64,000 nt of DNA. Source: Enoplosus armatus. Taxonomy: Eukaryota; Chordata; Actinopteri; Centrarchiformes; Enoplosidae. Position numbers and translations under genes: made by a program. Positions 1 through 11,649 of this stretch are shown here, one piece after another. The notes below the pieces were generated by a model. That model did no database searches and had not been told where the DNA came from. It saw nothing but the letters and a program-made list of their open reading frames with translations. The DNA lies in contig NC_092183.1 in NCBI RefSeq assembly GCF_043641665.1, forward strand, positions 22,540,501-22,604,500, in the 5' to 3' direction. The first letter of the stretch is position 1. Every line of letters starts with the position of its first letter.

Positions 1-708
1 ACTTTTATTACCACAATTAATAACAATATAAATCATATAAATACTTTGCACAATGGCATTAAATCCCTCCCTCTGAGTCCACAAACATCTTTTGAACAAA
101 TTCTGTATACAAACTTCAAATGTAAAACCTACTGGGATTAAAAAAAATGTATTTTATTATCCAAATTCTTTCTACAGTTAAGGCTACACACTGCATACTA
201 AATCATTTCTCCCTATTTTAGCTGTGTCGGGTGACCGGGCCCCCCTGGAGCTCACCGTCTACTACCTTGTGATGTGTTTGGGTTCATAAGTGATTAAGAA
301 ACTGCCTAAACTGTGTTCGGGCCACATGCGTGTGTTTGAACTGCATACAGAATTTGTTATATGCAATTCAGAGTGGGACCTCGTGTCACGGTGCAATGCG
401 TGTTCGCCAAAAAGCACCAGGATAAGAAAATGACATTGAACTAAAGTATTGATATTTTCTAGTGTATTTGAAGTGCTGTTATCTATTTGTTCTTATATTA
501 TTTTATTATAGAATTGTTTTGTGTTGAGTTTCTTATTGTTTAGATTTTATAAATGTATGGGGGAAGACTTGGTACCCTTTTGAAAGGTATTATTATTTAC
601 ATGATTGTATTCTTTATTTATATATAATAAGTGTTCATGTGCCACATAAATGTAACGGAACTGCAGCTCATTCGGTCGACTCTCTCTCTCTGTTGTGTGT
701 CTTTGTAG
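1..708. other. Non-coding sequence before the tenascin exon (probably intron)
   Basis: AT-rich sequence with no exon I can support. It is probably the intron preceding the tenascin exon that starts at 709, because that exon begins in mid-codon and its family always has an upstream fibrinogen-domain exon, which must lie left of the window. A pyrimidine tract and TAG at about 690-708 form the splice acceptor. Confidence 0.6.
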
Positions 709-1591
<883 letters not shown>

Positions 1592-3075
1592 ATGATCCCC
1601 CACCGCCGCCGCCACCACCACCACCAACGACAACAACAACAACAACACTGCTACTACTCCGTCTGGACTCCCCATAAACCACCTCGACTCCCACACCCAC
1701 GCACCCTGCAGCGACCAAAGCCACTGCCAAGAGCCCTGCTGCCTCCACACAAAAAACCCAACACACCTCCCCCGTGCTCCCATTCGCTCTCCGATCCGCC
1801 TCGACCCCGTGTGCCCCCTCCCACTGTGATACGGCCGTGGAAATGCTGCCAGTGCGGAAATTGATGTGCATGTTACAAACTGGACTTAAATCAAGCCCAC
1901 ACAGAGTCTACTCACGCGCCAAAGAGAGCAAAAACAACTCACCCGATTCTGAACCTGATTCTCTTGTGTTGCAGCATTTGTGGGGAGGCGAGCGTGCAGC
2001 TTGGGCATTATGTTGTGTACAGTAATTAACACAGATCCCTATTTCACATCCAAGCCACGTTTGGGGGTTTTACAGAAAGGACAGGCTGTTTCTAGTACAA
2101 TGTGGTCTTGTTTAGGTTCAGGGCCTCTTTGCTAAACCCGATAATACAGTGATAATTCAACTGGATTGTCATAGAAGTTCTATTCCTCGTTCGATACTGC
2201 ACATGTATACATCTGATTTAAACATTTGCAAAAGGGATACTCCTCCGATGGCACTGCTCAGATGTCAGATATCTCCATCTAACTTGCCATTTTGTTTGTC
2301 TTTGTGCAACTTAACTTGTGTCGGTGTCACTTTATCCTCCCCAGGTTCCCTCATCCCCCCGCGACACAAGCCAAACACCCGACGTGACAGAGATGGAAAT
2401 GAAAAGAGGAAAAAAAAAATACATTAAAAAAAAAAGTTGTATGGAGAGGTATTTTACCCCACGTCACGCCCCATACGCCCACGCGGATGGCAGTGTTTCC
2501 ATTCATTATGTGAGCGCCTGAAGGCGTCATGCTACAGCCACAATGTTGTGTTTTAAAAAGCTAAAGAGCCGAGAAAAGAAAAAGCTGATGTGTTTGGATT
2601 TTGTTTTGTTTCTCTCATGAATCCGAGGCAGGACCTGTTATTCAGTTATATAATGAGATGCGGTGATTTTTTTCTTCCTTTCTTTTTTTTTTTTTTGCAA
2701 AATGTGAATACAGTACATATATGTGGAACAAGAGAATGTTACGTGTTGTTGACACAAAAGATGTTGATGCTCAAAACGTAAAAAAAAAAAAAAAATCCAA
2801 TTGAACTCCATTTGATATAGTAAGGTCTCTATGCTTATGTTGATGACAAAAGTGTTTGAACAGGCCAAAACTAGAGAACTAGTTACTGTTTCTACCCTCC
2901 CAGCCCCCAGCACCCCTCCCCACCCCCTGCTACAGCAGCATACTAAACCACTGACCTTCTAAAGAATACCTGTGTAAATTAAGTTTGTTTTTATTGTTTT
3001 TGTTTGTTTATAACTGGGTGAACAACAGGTGTTTCTCTGTGAACTGTATTACAATAAAACAGTTTGTTTAAAGGG
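1592..3075 (+). other. Probable 3'UTR of the tenascin gene
   Basis: About 1.5 kb without a supportable gene follows the tenascin stop. It starts with a CCR/CAA-rich low-complexity stretch (about 1598-1650), contains several A-rich runs (2408-2435, 2781-2795), and ends with a canonical AATAAA at 3053-3058 followed by a T-rich downstream element. The small open frames here come from the low-complexity sequence. Confidence 0.6.
3053..3058 (+). terminator. Polyadenylation signal AATAAA, tenascin gene
   Basis: Canonical hexamer about 1.46 kb after the tenascin stop, followed within about 35 nt by GT/T-rich sequence. It is the best transcript end before the next gene on the same strand. Confidence 0.6.
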
Positions 3076-3447
3076 AAGATGTTCAGGCGTCTTTTAATTT
3101 TTTTTAATTTTAAATGAGTTTCAACAAGCCTTTTAATCACGTTCAGACCACATACACATAGCTGTTCACGCCCATGTCGTATTCTGTAGCGTTAGTGATG
3201 CTGGCATGTGATAATAGTATGTGGAGCAGATAAGAGCATGGGGCTGTGTGCAAACAAAGGCAGTAAATGCCAACACAAACTGCTTCACAGAGTGTATTGA
3301 GTATTTATTTATTTTTTTACGAAACCTCTCAGCATCTGGCAAAATAATTAATAGTCTAGTTACTAATAAATCCATCAAAAATAGAAACAAATATGTTTTT
3401 TTTTTTTACTATCCATAAGCTTAAGTGTCCCACTCAACCTCAAATCA

Positions 3448-3483
<36 letters not shown>
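3448..3483 (+). repeat. (ATT)n trinucleotide microsatellite
   Basis: About twelve uninterrupted ATT units followed by a few TTG units. The poly-leucine open frame across it is an artefact of the repeat. Confidence 0.95.
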
Positions 3484-3589
3484 GTTGTTGTGTTGTTTAA
3501 GTTCATCACAGGCTCAGTCATGGGGGAAAAAACAAATCACTATCATTATAACTAGTGTTTTTTTTCCCAGCTGGAGAATAATCTACCTG

Positions 3590-3853
3590 AAGTCCCGCCT
3601 TCCGTCATAAATATACACAAAACCCACCAATCACAATGAGGCTCTCATCATCGTGCACACCGGGCTTGGTTCAGTCGGATATCATGCAACCCATCCGTCT
3701 TTGGCAGATATCCATTTCCTGGTTCTCCAAGCTGGGAGTGGCCGCTGCCCTCCGGACCGACATGCCGTGCGACCAACTGCGACTTCCCGGATTGTACGGT
3801 CTCGTTTCGGGCTTCAGCCGAGGGCTGCGGGCTGAACGGGAGACTTCGGGGCA
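3590..3853 (+). promoter_or_regulatory. Putative promoter and 5' leader of the galactosyltransferase gene
   Basis: The sequence shifts from AT-rich to GC/CpG-rich just ahead of the single-exon coding region. A TATA-like element (CATAAATATA) lies at 3606-3615 and a CCAAT-type motif (ACCAATCACA) at 3627-3636. A TATA at this place would put transcription start near 3636-3645. An ATG at 3636 opens a 73-codon upstream frame that ends at 3857 and overlaps the main start. Core-promoter assignment is inference. Confidence 0.45.
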
Positions 3854-4822
3854 ATGAGGATAACTTACTCCTGGAGGTTAGTGAAGTTACTCGCCGCTTC
3901 GGCCGTGCTCGTCCTGTCTGCTCAGGTCTTGGTGGGCAGAGTAACACAGAGTAGACACCAGCCGAAGCCAAGTCCACTTCCTGTGGAGGAGTACAGGGTC
4001 ATATCCCCTGAAACATACCAGTATATTCTCGATCAGCCTGCTGCATGCAAGGACAGGAGCCCCTTCCTGGTTTTTATGGTCCCAGTTGCCCCTCCAGAGG
4101 CGGCAGCAAGGGAGGCCATCAGGAAAACATGGGGCGCTCCGAGTCAGGACACCCTGACTCTGTTCTATGTGGGGCTCCCTGAGGGGGGCCAGGTGTCGAG
4201 CATCCAGGGCAAGCTGGAGGAGGAGAGTAGGACGCATGCAGACATCATCCAGATGAGCTTCCAGGACAGCTACCAGAACCTGACAATCAAGACCATGGTG
4301 ATGATGAACTGGCTGGCCACCCACTGCCCGAATGCCACCTTCGCCATGAAGGTGGACGCCGACATCTTCGTCAATGTGTTCCATCTCATCAGGCGGCTGA
4401 GGAGCTCCCCCAGGCAGGGCTTCATCACAGGGTCAGTGATAAGTGATGGCAGGCCAAGGAGGGACCGTAACAGCAAATGGCACGTGTCAGAGGAGCTGTA
4501 CCCCGAGGACAGCTTCCCCCCGTATGTGTCTGGAGCTGGGTACGTCTTCTCTGCGGACCTGGCCGCCAGGATCTCCTGGGCATCCAGGTTTACCCGGGTG
4601 ATCCCCCTGGAGGACGTCTACGTGGGGCTGTGTCTGCGCGTGCTGGGCGTCCGGCCGGTGTACTCCCGCGGCCCTCTGCTGGCCCTCAGGAACCTGTTTG
4701 AAATCGGCACGCTGGCGTATGACAGGTGCACTTTCGCCAAACTGGTCACTGTCAACGGATTTGAGCCATCGCAGCTGCTGCACATGTGGCGGGACTTCTC
4801 CGAAGGCCACACCAGCTGCTGA
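3854..4822 (+). CDS. Beta-1,3-galactosyltransferase-like protein (GT31), intronless
   Basis: A 322-residue single-exon gene of the beta-1,3-galactosyltransferase family: Golgi type II membrane enzymes that transfer galactose from UDP-galactose to a glycan acceptor in beta-1,3 linkage. A short cytoplasmic end precedes a hydrophobic signal anchor at about residues 9-29, then a proline-rich stem. Family blocks in order are FLVFMVPVAP (71-80), AAREAIRKTWG (84-94), FQDSYQNLTIKT (136-147), KVDADIFVN (166-174) carrying the metal-binding DxD-type triad as DAD (168-170), GAGYVFSAD (228-235 region) and LEDVYVGLCLR (252-262). N-glycosylation sequons are at 142 and 160. Length and lack of introns suit B3GALT1/2/5-type genes; DAD replaces the more usual DSD/DTD. 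The chosen start gives a complete signal anchor. Which paralogue it is, and the exact acceptor, cannot be told from sequence alone. Confidence 0.9.
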   Translation: MRITYSWRLVKLLAASAVLVLSAQVLVGRVTQSRHQPKPSPLPVEEYRVISPETYQYILDQPAACKDRSPFLVFMVPVAPPEAAAREAIRKTWGAPSQDTLTLFYVGLPEGGQVSSIQGKLEEESRTHADIIQMSFQDSYQNLTIKTMVMMNWLATHCPNATFAMKVDADIFVNVFHLIRRLRSSPRQGFITGSVISDGRPRRDRNSKWHVSEELYPEDSFPPYVSGAGYVFSADLAARISWASRFTRVIPLEDVYVGLCLRVLGVRPVYSRGPLLALRNLFEIGTLAYDRCTFAKLVTVNGFEPSQLLHMWRDFSEGHTSC

Positions 4823-5860
4823 CAGCAGAGACTACCAAGCATGAGAGGCCTTAACAAGGATTCAGGTCATGTCATAAGTCGCCTGCTGTGAAGGAAAAAC
4901 AGCCATCAGGGTGTTCAGGTTGGAGGGTGGTTGGAAGTGCAATTCAGCAAATGGAGCACTTTACAGAGGTATAAAAGAATGTAGTTCTGAACTACTTGAT
5001 TAGTTGATCAGCAAGAAATGTATTGACAACCATTTGGATAATCGATTAATCCTTTAAGTCAGTGGGTCCCAGCCTGGGGGTCAGGACCCCCCTAGGCGCG
5101 GCAAGACAGGAAATAAACAGAAGACATTTCGCAGCAGGAAAAGTACAGGGGTAAATTATAAAATGAATGATGGCTGAATTCCATTTAGCTGGTCCAGTTT
5201 CAGGGTGCTGGTATTGTGCATGCTGCAACAGAGCCATCATCAGTGTTAGCAGCAGCACCTGTGCTTTTCCCGTTAAGTTTTACCCCCCCCCCCAGGCTTC
5301 TAAAACCCATTCAAATGAAACAATCAGAGACGGTAGCATTTCTCTTGTACAACGTATGTACAACCGGTCTCACAGGTCAGCACGTCGACACACCTTTGTT
5401 TTTAAGCTCACGTGCCAAAAAGGTCGAGAAACAAGTTGGTCCACGAGCAAAAATGCAGGAAATGTGCCTCTGAAATTATCAGTCAGTTCTGACATTGTAG
5501 ACTGAATGATTCATTGAAAACACAAACGTTGACATCTTCATATGTCTCGTCTTGTCTGACCAACACTCTAAATCCCCCAAATATTTTAATTTATGATATA
5601 AAAAGCAGCAAATCTTCATGATCGAGAAGCTGGAATTAGAGAATATCTGGTTATCACAAGAATTGCAGGTTCATTTTCTGTCGATAAACAGGTCTAATTG
5701 AATATCAGGGAATTTAACAAGTGCGTCGTTTACAGACATAAGTATGCTGACAACTTGCTGGTTCCAGCTTCTGGAATATGAGACTGTGTTGCTCTTCTCT
5801 GTTTCATATCATCGCAAATTGAATATCTTTGTGTTTTAGACTGTTGGTTGGATAAACCTT
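4823..5860. repeat. Intergenic DNA with fragments of two teleost interspersed repeats
   Basis: After the galactosyltransferase stop there is no gene. At 5058-5110 there is a GTGGGTCCCAGCCTGGGGG-type terminal motif of the hAT-like family seen better at 9.6 and 11.1 kb. At about 5530-5700 there is a stretch (AAGCAGCAAATCTTCATGATC, then GAAGCTGGAATTAGAGAAT) typical of the 'gctgcaact' repeat whose other end is at about 5.87-6.2 kb. Boundaries are approximate. Confidence 0.5.
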
Positions 5861-5864
5861 TAGG

Positions 5865-6210
5865 CTAAGCAATTAATCGAAAATGAAAATTAGGGCTGCA
5901 ACTCTAGCCGATTATTTTCTCAACCAATCAATTGGTCGTTTTGTCTATAAAATGTCAGGAAATGTAGAAAAATGGCCATCATAGTTTACCAGAGTCCGAG
6001 ATGACGTCTTCAAACAGTCCAAAACAAAACAGTCCGTATCATATTTTATTTGCACCCGTGAGGCACCTTGTAAATCTATTTTGAAGGGTGCCGTAGAAAC
6101 GAAAAATGTGTTGCCACTTGAGAAGCAGGAGGTGTGTGAAAATGGACATGAAGCCATTAATCGATGATCAAAGTAGTTAGTACGATTGTTTCAGCTCTAA
6201 CTGATGATGA
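5865..6210 (+). repeat. Interspersed repeat copy ('agggctgcaact' family)
   Basis: Begins near AATTAATCGAAAATG and AGGGCTGCAACT and contains GATTATTTTCTC, TTGTCTATAAAATGTCAGG and GAGATGACGTCTTCAAA. The same ordered blocks recur at about 34.16-34.40 kb, which supports a dispersed repeat. I know such sequences as common in teleosts; the class is not certain. Confidence 0.6.
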
Positions 6211-7060
6211 AGGCAACTGTCTCCCACGGCCTCAAAAGAGAAAGACGCGAAACTCAAGCCATTTACTGTGCTTTAACTTCTGTATCCAAAGGGCTGGAAA
6301 AGTCATGTCACTTTGTCTACTTGCCTTTCTGTCCGATGACGTAATGTATTCTCAGAACTTGTAGTTTACACCAAAGACTATTTGAAAATAGATCAATTTC
6401 ACAGCCGTTGCTCTTATTCTTCAGTCAGTGCCTAGTAGATTACACAGAGCCGCGTTATGTTAAAATGCTAAGTGGCACTGCCGCTATATAATATAAAGAG
6501 CTTTGCATAATGTAGCCTGTGTAAAATAACCTGCAGCTTATTTGCCAGGTTCCTGTGCCTATTTATTTACTGCATGTATCTCACTTGTGTTGTAGTTGTA
6601 CATGACAGCCAGCTGGTGGCAGTATATGCCAGCAGATGACATGTAGGCGATGCTTAAAAGTGAAAATGAATATTGCTGGAGATTCAGTGCCTAATGCAGT
6701 TGCGCTATTACCTTTTAGTCGGTGATAATTCTGAAGACAATAATTAATTTTGCTCTCAGAAAAAAAGCATTTGATTCTGTATTTTTATGTATTTACCAGA
6801 ATGCCTCATAGATTTATACCTCATCACTGGATATTGAAGCTACAGTTTTTACTGCATATTAATGACAAAATATACTGCATGCAGTTACTTTTGCATAGTG
6901 CAATTTAGTGTTGGTATCACCAGGAGTTTGCTATGCTGTAATAAATGCTGTTTCCATCCAGACAAAATAAAAGTCTTGGGAAAACATTGAACTCATTTTA
7001 TTTCATTTATTTATTCTTTTTAAAAAATGTTGTTGTTTTTTTACCACTTTTACATTTAAA
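6211..7060. other. Intergenic AT-rich DNA, nothing recognised
   Basis: No open frame with protein-like character, no strong splice-flanked exon and no repeat I can identify. Short A/T runs only. Confidence 0.5.
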
Positions 7061-7061
7061 G

Positions 7062-7150
7062 ATGTATTCAATTCAATTTAATTTATACAGCGCCAAATCA
7101 CAACAAAAGTCACATCTCATGACTCTTTACATATAGAGCAGGTCTGGACC
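7062..7150 (+). repeat. Short retroposon-like repeat (ATTCAATTCAATTTAATTTATA... type)
   Basis: Contains ATTCAATTCAATTTAATTTA, then CAGCGCCAAATCACAAC, then CTTTACATATAGAGCAGGTC, an ordered set I recognise from an abundant teleost repeat. It is followed at once by a perfect palindrome. Confidence 0.6.
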
Positions 7151-7161
7151 GTTTTTCTCTT

Positions 7162-7199
7162 TATAATGTATATTCATCATGTGATGAATATACATTATA
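7162..7199. repeat. Perfect 18-bp inverted repeat (hairpin)
   Basis: Arm TATAATGTATATTCATCA at 7162-7179 is the exact reverse complement of 7182-7199, with a 2-base centre. It could extrude as a cruciform or mark a mobile-element end; no function is implied. Confidence 0.9.
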
Positions 7200-7414
7200 T
7201 ATTCACACACTGTCAGACACAGTACAGTAGGCATTGCAAGTGCTTACGTACTTAGTTGTTTTTGTCAATTGGGGCATTATGAAGAGCAAACTATGGCAAA
7301 AGAAAAACAAGAAAGGAACAAAAGCGAAGTACGTACAGTGCAGTAGGAAGTAGTTTGAAAACTACAGGCGCTAAGTTAGTAGTTCTAATGTGGATATGGG
7401 ATATGAAATATGCG

Positions 7415-7660
7415 TTGATGGAAGAAGTATTTTGGTCATTTACAGTGTAAAACAGACTTTGCTACAAGTGAAGGTCCTGCATTCAAAATTCTACTTCAGT
7501 AAGACTGCAGCAAAATGCACTTCAGGTATCAAAAGTTAAAGTAGTTGTTATGCAAAATGATCCCTTTTATAATGTTAGAGTCTCAAAGTCCAGAAAAGAA
7601 ATGTTTTTCTATAAATATATCTATATATATATATATATATATATAGATATATTAGCAGAT
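7415..7660 (+). repeat. Interspersed repeat ('acaagtgaaggtcctgcattcaaaa' family) ending in (TA)n
   Basis: Blocks GGAAGAAGTATTTTGGTCA, CTACAAGTGAAGGTCCTGC and ATTCAAAATTCTACTTCAGT also occur, diverged, at about 54.86-55.06 kb. The stretch ends in a TA dinucleotide run at about 7618-7652. Confidence 0.55.
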
Positions 7661-8962
7661 ATTGATACGTTCAAATGTAAGCAGCAGTTCTGATACCCTG
7701 CACACCCATGGTTCATCCCTGCAGGTGTTTCTCATTCATTTGCCTGATCGGACCTCTTCTCAGGACGGTGTGGGGTTCAAAACCACGTGGTAGGAGAATG
7801 GACCTGTACAATCGTTTTCACATATAATAGAAAGTAAAGTGCAATAAACAGTCATAATCAAGTTGAAGGGGCTGAGATGGTTTAGAAGGCTTCATCCTTC
7901 GTATTGGTGCATGAAGTTTGGTGTGCGGACTTGTGTACTGCAGCTGAGGTCCGCGAGTGTTTTTCCGTCTTCCTCTGGGCTGGGCAGCAAACCAAACAGA
8001 TCATTGTGTCTTTATCACAGGGACGAGAAGACGGATACCGTGCGCCATGCCAGTGTTGGCCCTTTATCAAAAACATCAAACCCCGTCAGAAAACACAACA
8101 CACCCGCTTGCTGGTTGGTATTCCTCAGCGCTTGTGCAACAAGGCTGTGAACAAGTTGAGTTTGTAACTTTAATGTGAATAGTGTCTATTATAAGTATTT
8201 CATAAATGTATTTTTGTCGCTATATCGGATTGTCCACGCTGAAGATCCTTTGATCCATCGTTAATATTAAAATATTGATTAGCGCAGCTTTAATGGCTGC
8301 CGGTGTTTTACTGCCACCTTCTGACAAAGAGAGGAGTTGGATGGATACAGCCTTTTGACAATATCTGCTTGGTCTTAAGAATGTGAAGCCTCATTTAGAG
8401 ATATGCATTGTGTCAGTATACCATCACGAGCTAACACTAGTGATCACCTGGGACTCTGGTTGTTAAACTGATTGCTTTAACCGTGGCCAAAGTGTACAAT
8501 TTGGCTACTTTGACAAAAACTGGAAAGCTCTTGGCTACTTTGTAGTGTCTGTATGAGTCATCATATCACCTGGCCTCATGTAGCTGGAGGTCCTAAGGTC
8601 AGAGGGGCCTGGAGAAAATGCCATTTTAAAAAAATAGAGTAAAGAGAAACTTTACACAAGAGACATTAAGTTTAACCAGGGTGACTTGTTTGCTATCTCT
8701 CATTGAACTTAATGGCACTTGATTCATTTGAATATTGCATGTAAATTCATCTTTAAAATGCGGTTTTGGAGAGAAAATGCTTCTGTGGTGACTAGCTTGC
8801 ATGCCTTGTATATTGGAGACTGTAATTCATTTTTAATATCACTGGGCGCTAAATGTGTCGCTGACAAAAATCCTAACACTTGCATAACTGAACTGACTCA
8901 CAAACTTATACAGAATGTCTACAGACTATTGGCAGTTTATGAGCAACATTTGGGAACAAATC

Positions 8963-8990
8963 TAATATATATATATATATATATACATAA

Positions 8991-9025
<35 letters not shown>
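8963..9025. repeat. Compound (TA)n-(AC)n microsatellite
   Basis: TA dinucleotides at about 8963-8986 followed by about seventeen AC units at 8992-9025. Confidence 0.95.
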
Positions 9026-9026
<1 letters not shown>

Positions 9027-9378
9027 GCATGCATGTGATATTAAAGGAGTATTCCAGTGATGTAGTATTGCACTTCCGCAACAGGACTCATGGTCACAAG
9101 TGACTTGTTAAAGCTCCTCCAGAGCCACAGAATATATTACACAGGTGTTGTCACAGACTGAGCAGCACGCCACAATCCAAGTCAAGTGATCTGCATGTGT
9201 AAAATAATTGGATTTCCCCTGTAATAAGAATACAATTTCGGTGAACCCCTGACTTGCTCACTCCCACAATGATTTAAATCCTGTTTCAAATACTGACTAA
9301 ATGGCTAAATGAACACATTTGGGCATGTACTGCAGTGTTTCCAATTCTACGGACCTTTGTTGCATGTTGCCCCCCCCC

Positions 9379-9401
9379 ACACACACACACACACACACAC
9401 A
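9379..9401. repeat. Short (CA)n microsatellite after a C run
   Basis: Nine C residues followed by about eleven CA units. Confidence 0.9.
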
Positions 9402-9624
9402 TTTCCTGTCATCTGTCAAACCAATGCAAAAACGTGACAAAAACTTGAAAAACAAACAAATATAGGCTAACAATGGATTACTGACACAGTCGTTAAAAGG
9501 AAGGTCAGCTTGTTCGGCGCTTTTAGAAACGTTCATAATTTCACATGAGGTTTGGTTAGGGCACCGACACTGATCTTTTGACATTTATTTACATTTACAG
9601 TGTACTATGCAGGGCTTTCTTTAA

Positions 9625-9905
9625 AGCAGCGGCTGTCAACCTGGATGACGGGATCCCTGTGGGGGGGTCCAAAGAACAATTTGAGGAGTCACCAGAACTT
9701 TCTGTCACATAAAAGAATGTATATTTGTCACATTTTGTTTTTGTAAAATACTGGATACATTTGAGGACAATCTGAGAATGAAACAATGAAACAAATGAAT
9801 TTTGTTTGTTTTTTTGGAGGGGGGGTGAACTCCTCATGAACCTGATAGACATTACTTTACTTTAAGGGGGTCACAAGCCCAAACAGTGTAGGGACCACTG
9901 CCTTA
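9625..9905. mobile_element. Non-autonomous hAT-like DNA element (short copy)
   Basis: The left end reads AGCAGCGGCTGTCAACCTGG and the right end GTAGGGACCACTGCCT, imperfect inverted ends of the CAGTGGTTCCCAACC type known from hAT elements. The interior has the expected 'GGGGGTCC' and 'GGGGGTCACAAG' blocks near each end. There is no transposase frame. Length is about 280 bp. Confidence 0.6.
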
Positions 9906-10379
9906 AAGAATGATAAATACATATTCTTCTGCCATGTTAGTGTTCGGTGTGCACAAGGCGTCTTTGGACACACTTGAAAGTGACAGCTCCCGTCATGCTC
10001 AGGAGCACTCACGAGCATCAACTTCTGGCTCCTCTGGCTTTGCTGTGTCCCTCTTCCCCTTTCCACCATGCAACACTCTCCTCCATTCTCCACAGAGTGC
10101 CCATTTGTCTGTTATTTGTGTGCCTTCTGTTCCAGTCTATTCATTTCCCACACGGACTGAGTGGGAGTCGATGCTCGGGGCCAGAGCTCCACATTGTTCG
10201 AAACACTCCCATCCCTGTGCTGCGCTGTATCCAGATACTTCTGATCAGCACAAACAGCTTTCATGAGGGACTTCTCATTTCATGCATGTCATTGTGAGGC
10301 ATTATGTTTTGTTGTTATGGGCCGTTCCTATGAATACATAAAAGATCTGTTAAAAAACAATCAAACAAAACATGGCCGT

Positions 10380-10790
10380 GTGAGCGGCTGCGTCGGCTCA
10401 GCTCGGTGCTCCTGACAGCACCACAGACTGCCGAGCTGCCTGCGTGCTGCCGGCCTCCTCTCTCCTCGTGGGTGGAGTTACATCCACCGACGTGCCGGTG
10501 GAAGCCTGGTTCCTAAGACAACCCATAAAACATGCATTTGCATTAGCGAGGCTTGTTTTTTTTTGTTTGTTTTTTTAACCACCGCATCCACAGTGAAAGC
10601 GAGACGCAGGGAACCTGAATGCACCGCCCGGACGCTGCAAGAGACGCGTTCAAAGGGAAGTGTTTAAAGCGGGACTTCCTGCACAGACTGACACACACTG
10701 CAACGGGAACTATGATGCACAGCGCTTCTGCGAGCGTATAAACCTGAGCTGCCGGTTACCGACAACGACGCTGAGGCTGAATCTATGTGA
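10380..10790 (+). promoter_or_regulatory. GC-rich block: candidate promoter and non-coding first exon of the LIMK/TESK kinase
   Basis: GC and CpG content rise sharply relative to the flanks (GTGAGCGGCTGCGTCGGCTC, GCACCGCCCGGACGC, GAGACGCG). The block ends in a consensus splice donor, AATCTAT|GTGAGTAG, with the GT at about 10787. The first coding exon of the kinase at 24168 has a splice acceptor ahead of its ATG, so a 5' non-coding exon must exist upstream on the + strand, and this is the best candidate I see. It is inference from composition and splice signals. Confidence 0.4.
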
Positions 10791-11100
10791 GTAGACGATT
10801 TGCCAGCCCGTGAGGCCTTCTGTGTTTGTAGGAAGTTTGAAATTGACCGCAACAAAAGTGAAGAACTGGAATGCCTGCTTTATAGAAATATTCTTACCTA
10901 ATGTGGGAGCAAAATCTGTCAAACCATAAGTCTAGTATTATATTTAAGCATGCCGCAAATCACTAGGCATTTGCAATTGAATAGCAAAAACTCATAGGAC
11001 ATATTCCAGGAAGAGCTCCAAGTACAAAAAGCTCATAAGAGTAGTGCAAATGTGCAGTTGACCACATAGACACTCAAATTCACACGCAAATGATACCTGG

Positions 11101-11648
11101 CAGTGGTTCCCAACCTAGGGACCGCAACCCCCAAAGGGGTCCCAAAATAAATATGGAGGGCCACCGTCAATTTAAAGGCCAATCTGAACTTTGTTTTGGT
11201 TCTCGCAGCTCTAATCAACACTGTTTCCAGCAGGCAGTGAAAAAAAAGGTGTTAAAAACCCACTTCCCTGGTTAGCGTCAGACGGCAGACAGAACAACGT
11301 TAGCGACCAGCTGGTGAACACAGTGGAGCATTTGGCAGCTAAAGAGCCAGATGTTTGCCCCTATGAGTTGAGAATATTGTGAATATTAGACTTGTCCGCT
11401 GGATGTGTTAGGTAGGCAACTGTCTGCAGACACATCAACAACGATAGGGGCCCACAGTTCACTTTTGGGCCATCCCTGTGTTTGTCACAAATGTTCTTGG
11501 ACGTTTCTCTAGTTTTTGCTTTTTGCTTTCTTGTAAAAGTGCTGGATACTTACTACCCCTTCAGACCTCCAAAAATACCTCTAAAAAAAACAGCCAGAGA
11601 GGGAAGAACGTTCCTCTTTGGTTGAATTTGGTTGGGAACCACTGCCGT
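11101..11648. mobile_element. Non-autonomous hAT-like DNA element (about 550 bp)
   Basis: Left terminus CAGTGGTTCCCAACCTAGGG at about 11101-11120 and right terminus GGTTGGGAACCACTGCCG at about 11631-11648 are inverted repeats of each other. The subterminal sequence has the matching GGGACCGCAACCCC motif. No transposase is visible. The interior at 11.28-11.37 kb shares a block (GTTAGCGACCAGCTGGTGAA, then GAGCCAGATG) with repeats at about 18.42 kb and, more diverged, 32.2 kb, so it holds or shares another family. Confidence 0.7.
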
Positions 11649-11649
11649 A

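Noticed and set aside
218..275. Possible coding exon after TTTTAG with GC-rich, open sequence (VSGDRAPLELTVYY frame)
   Set aside because: It does not resemble the fibrinogen-domain exon that must precede the tenascin exon at 709, and no matching donor in the needed phase is evident.
7735..7795. Possible tRNA-derived SINE promoter (GGTTCAAAACC-like B box)
   Set aside because: No A box at the right distance and no cloverleaf can be drawn.
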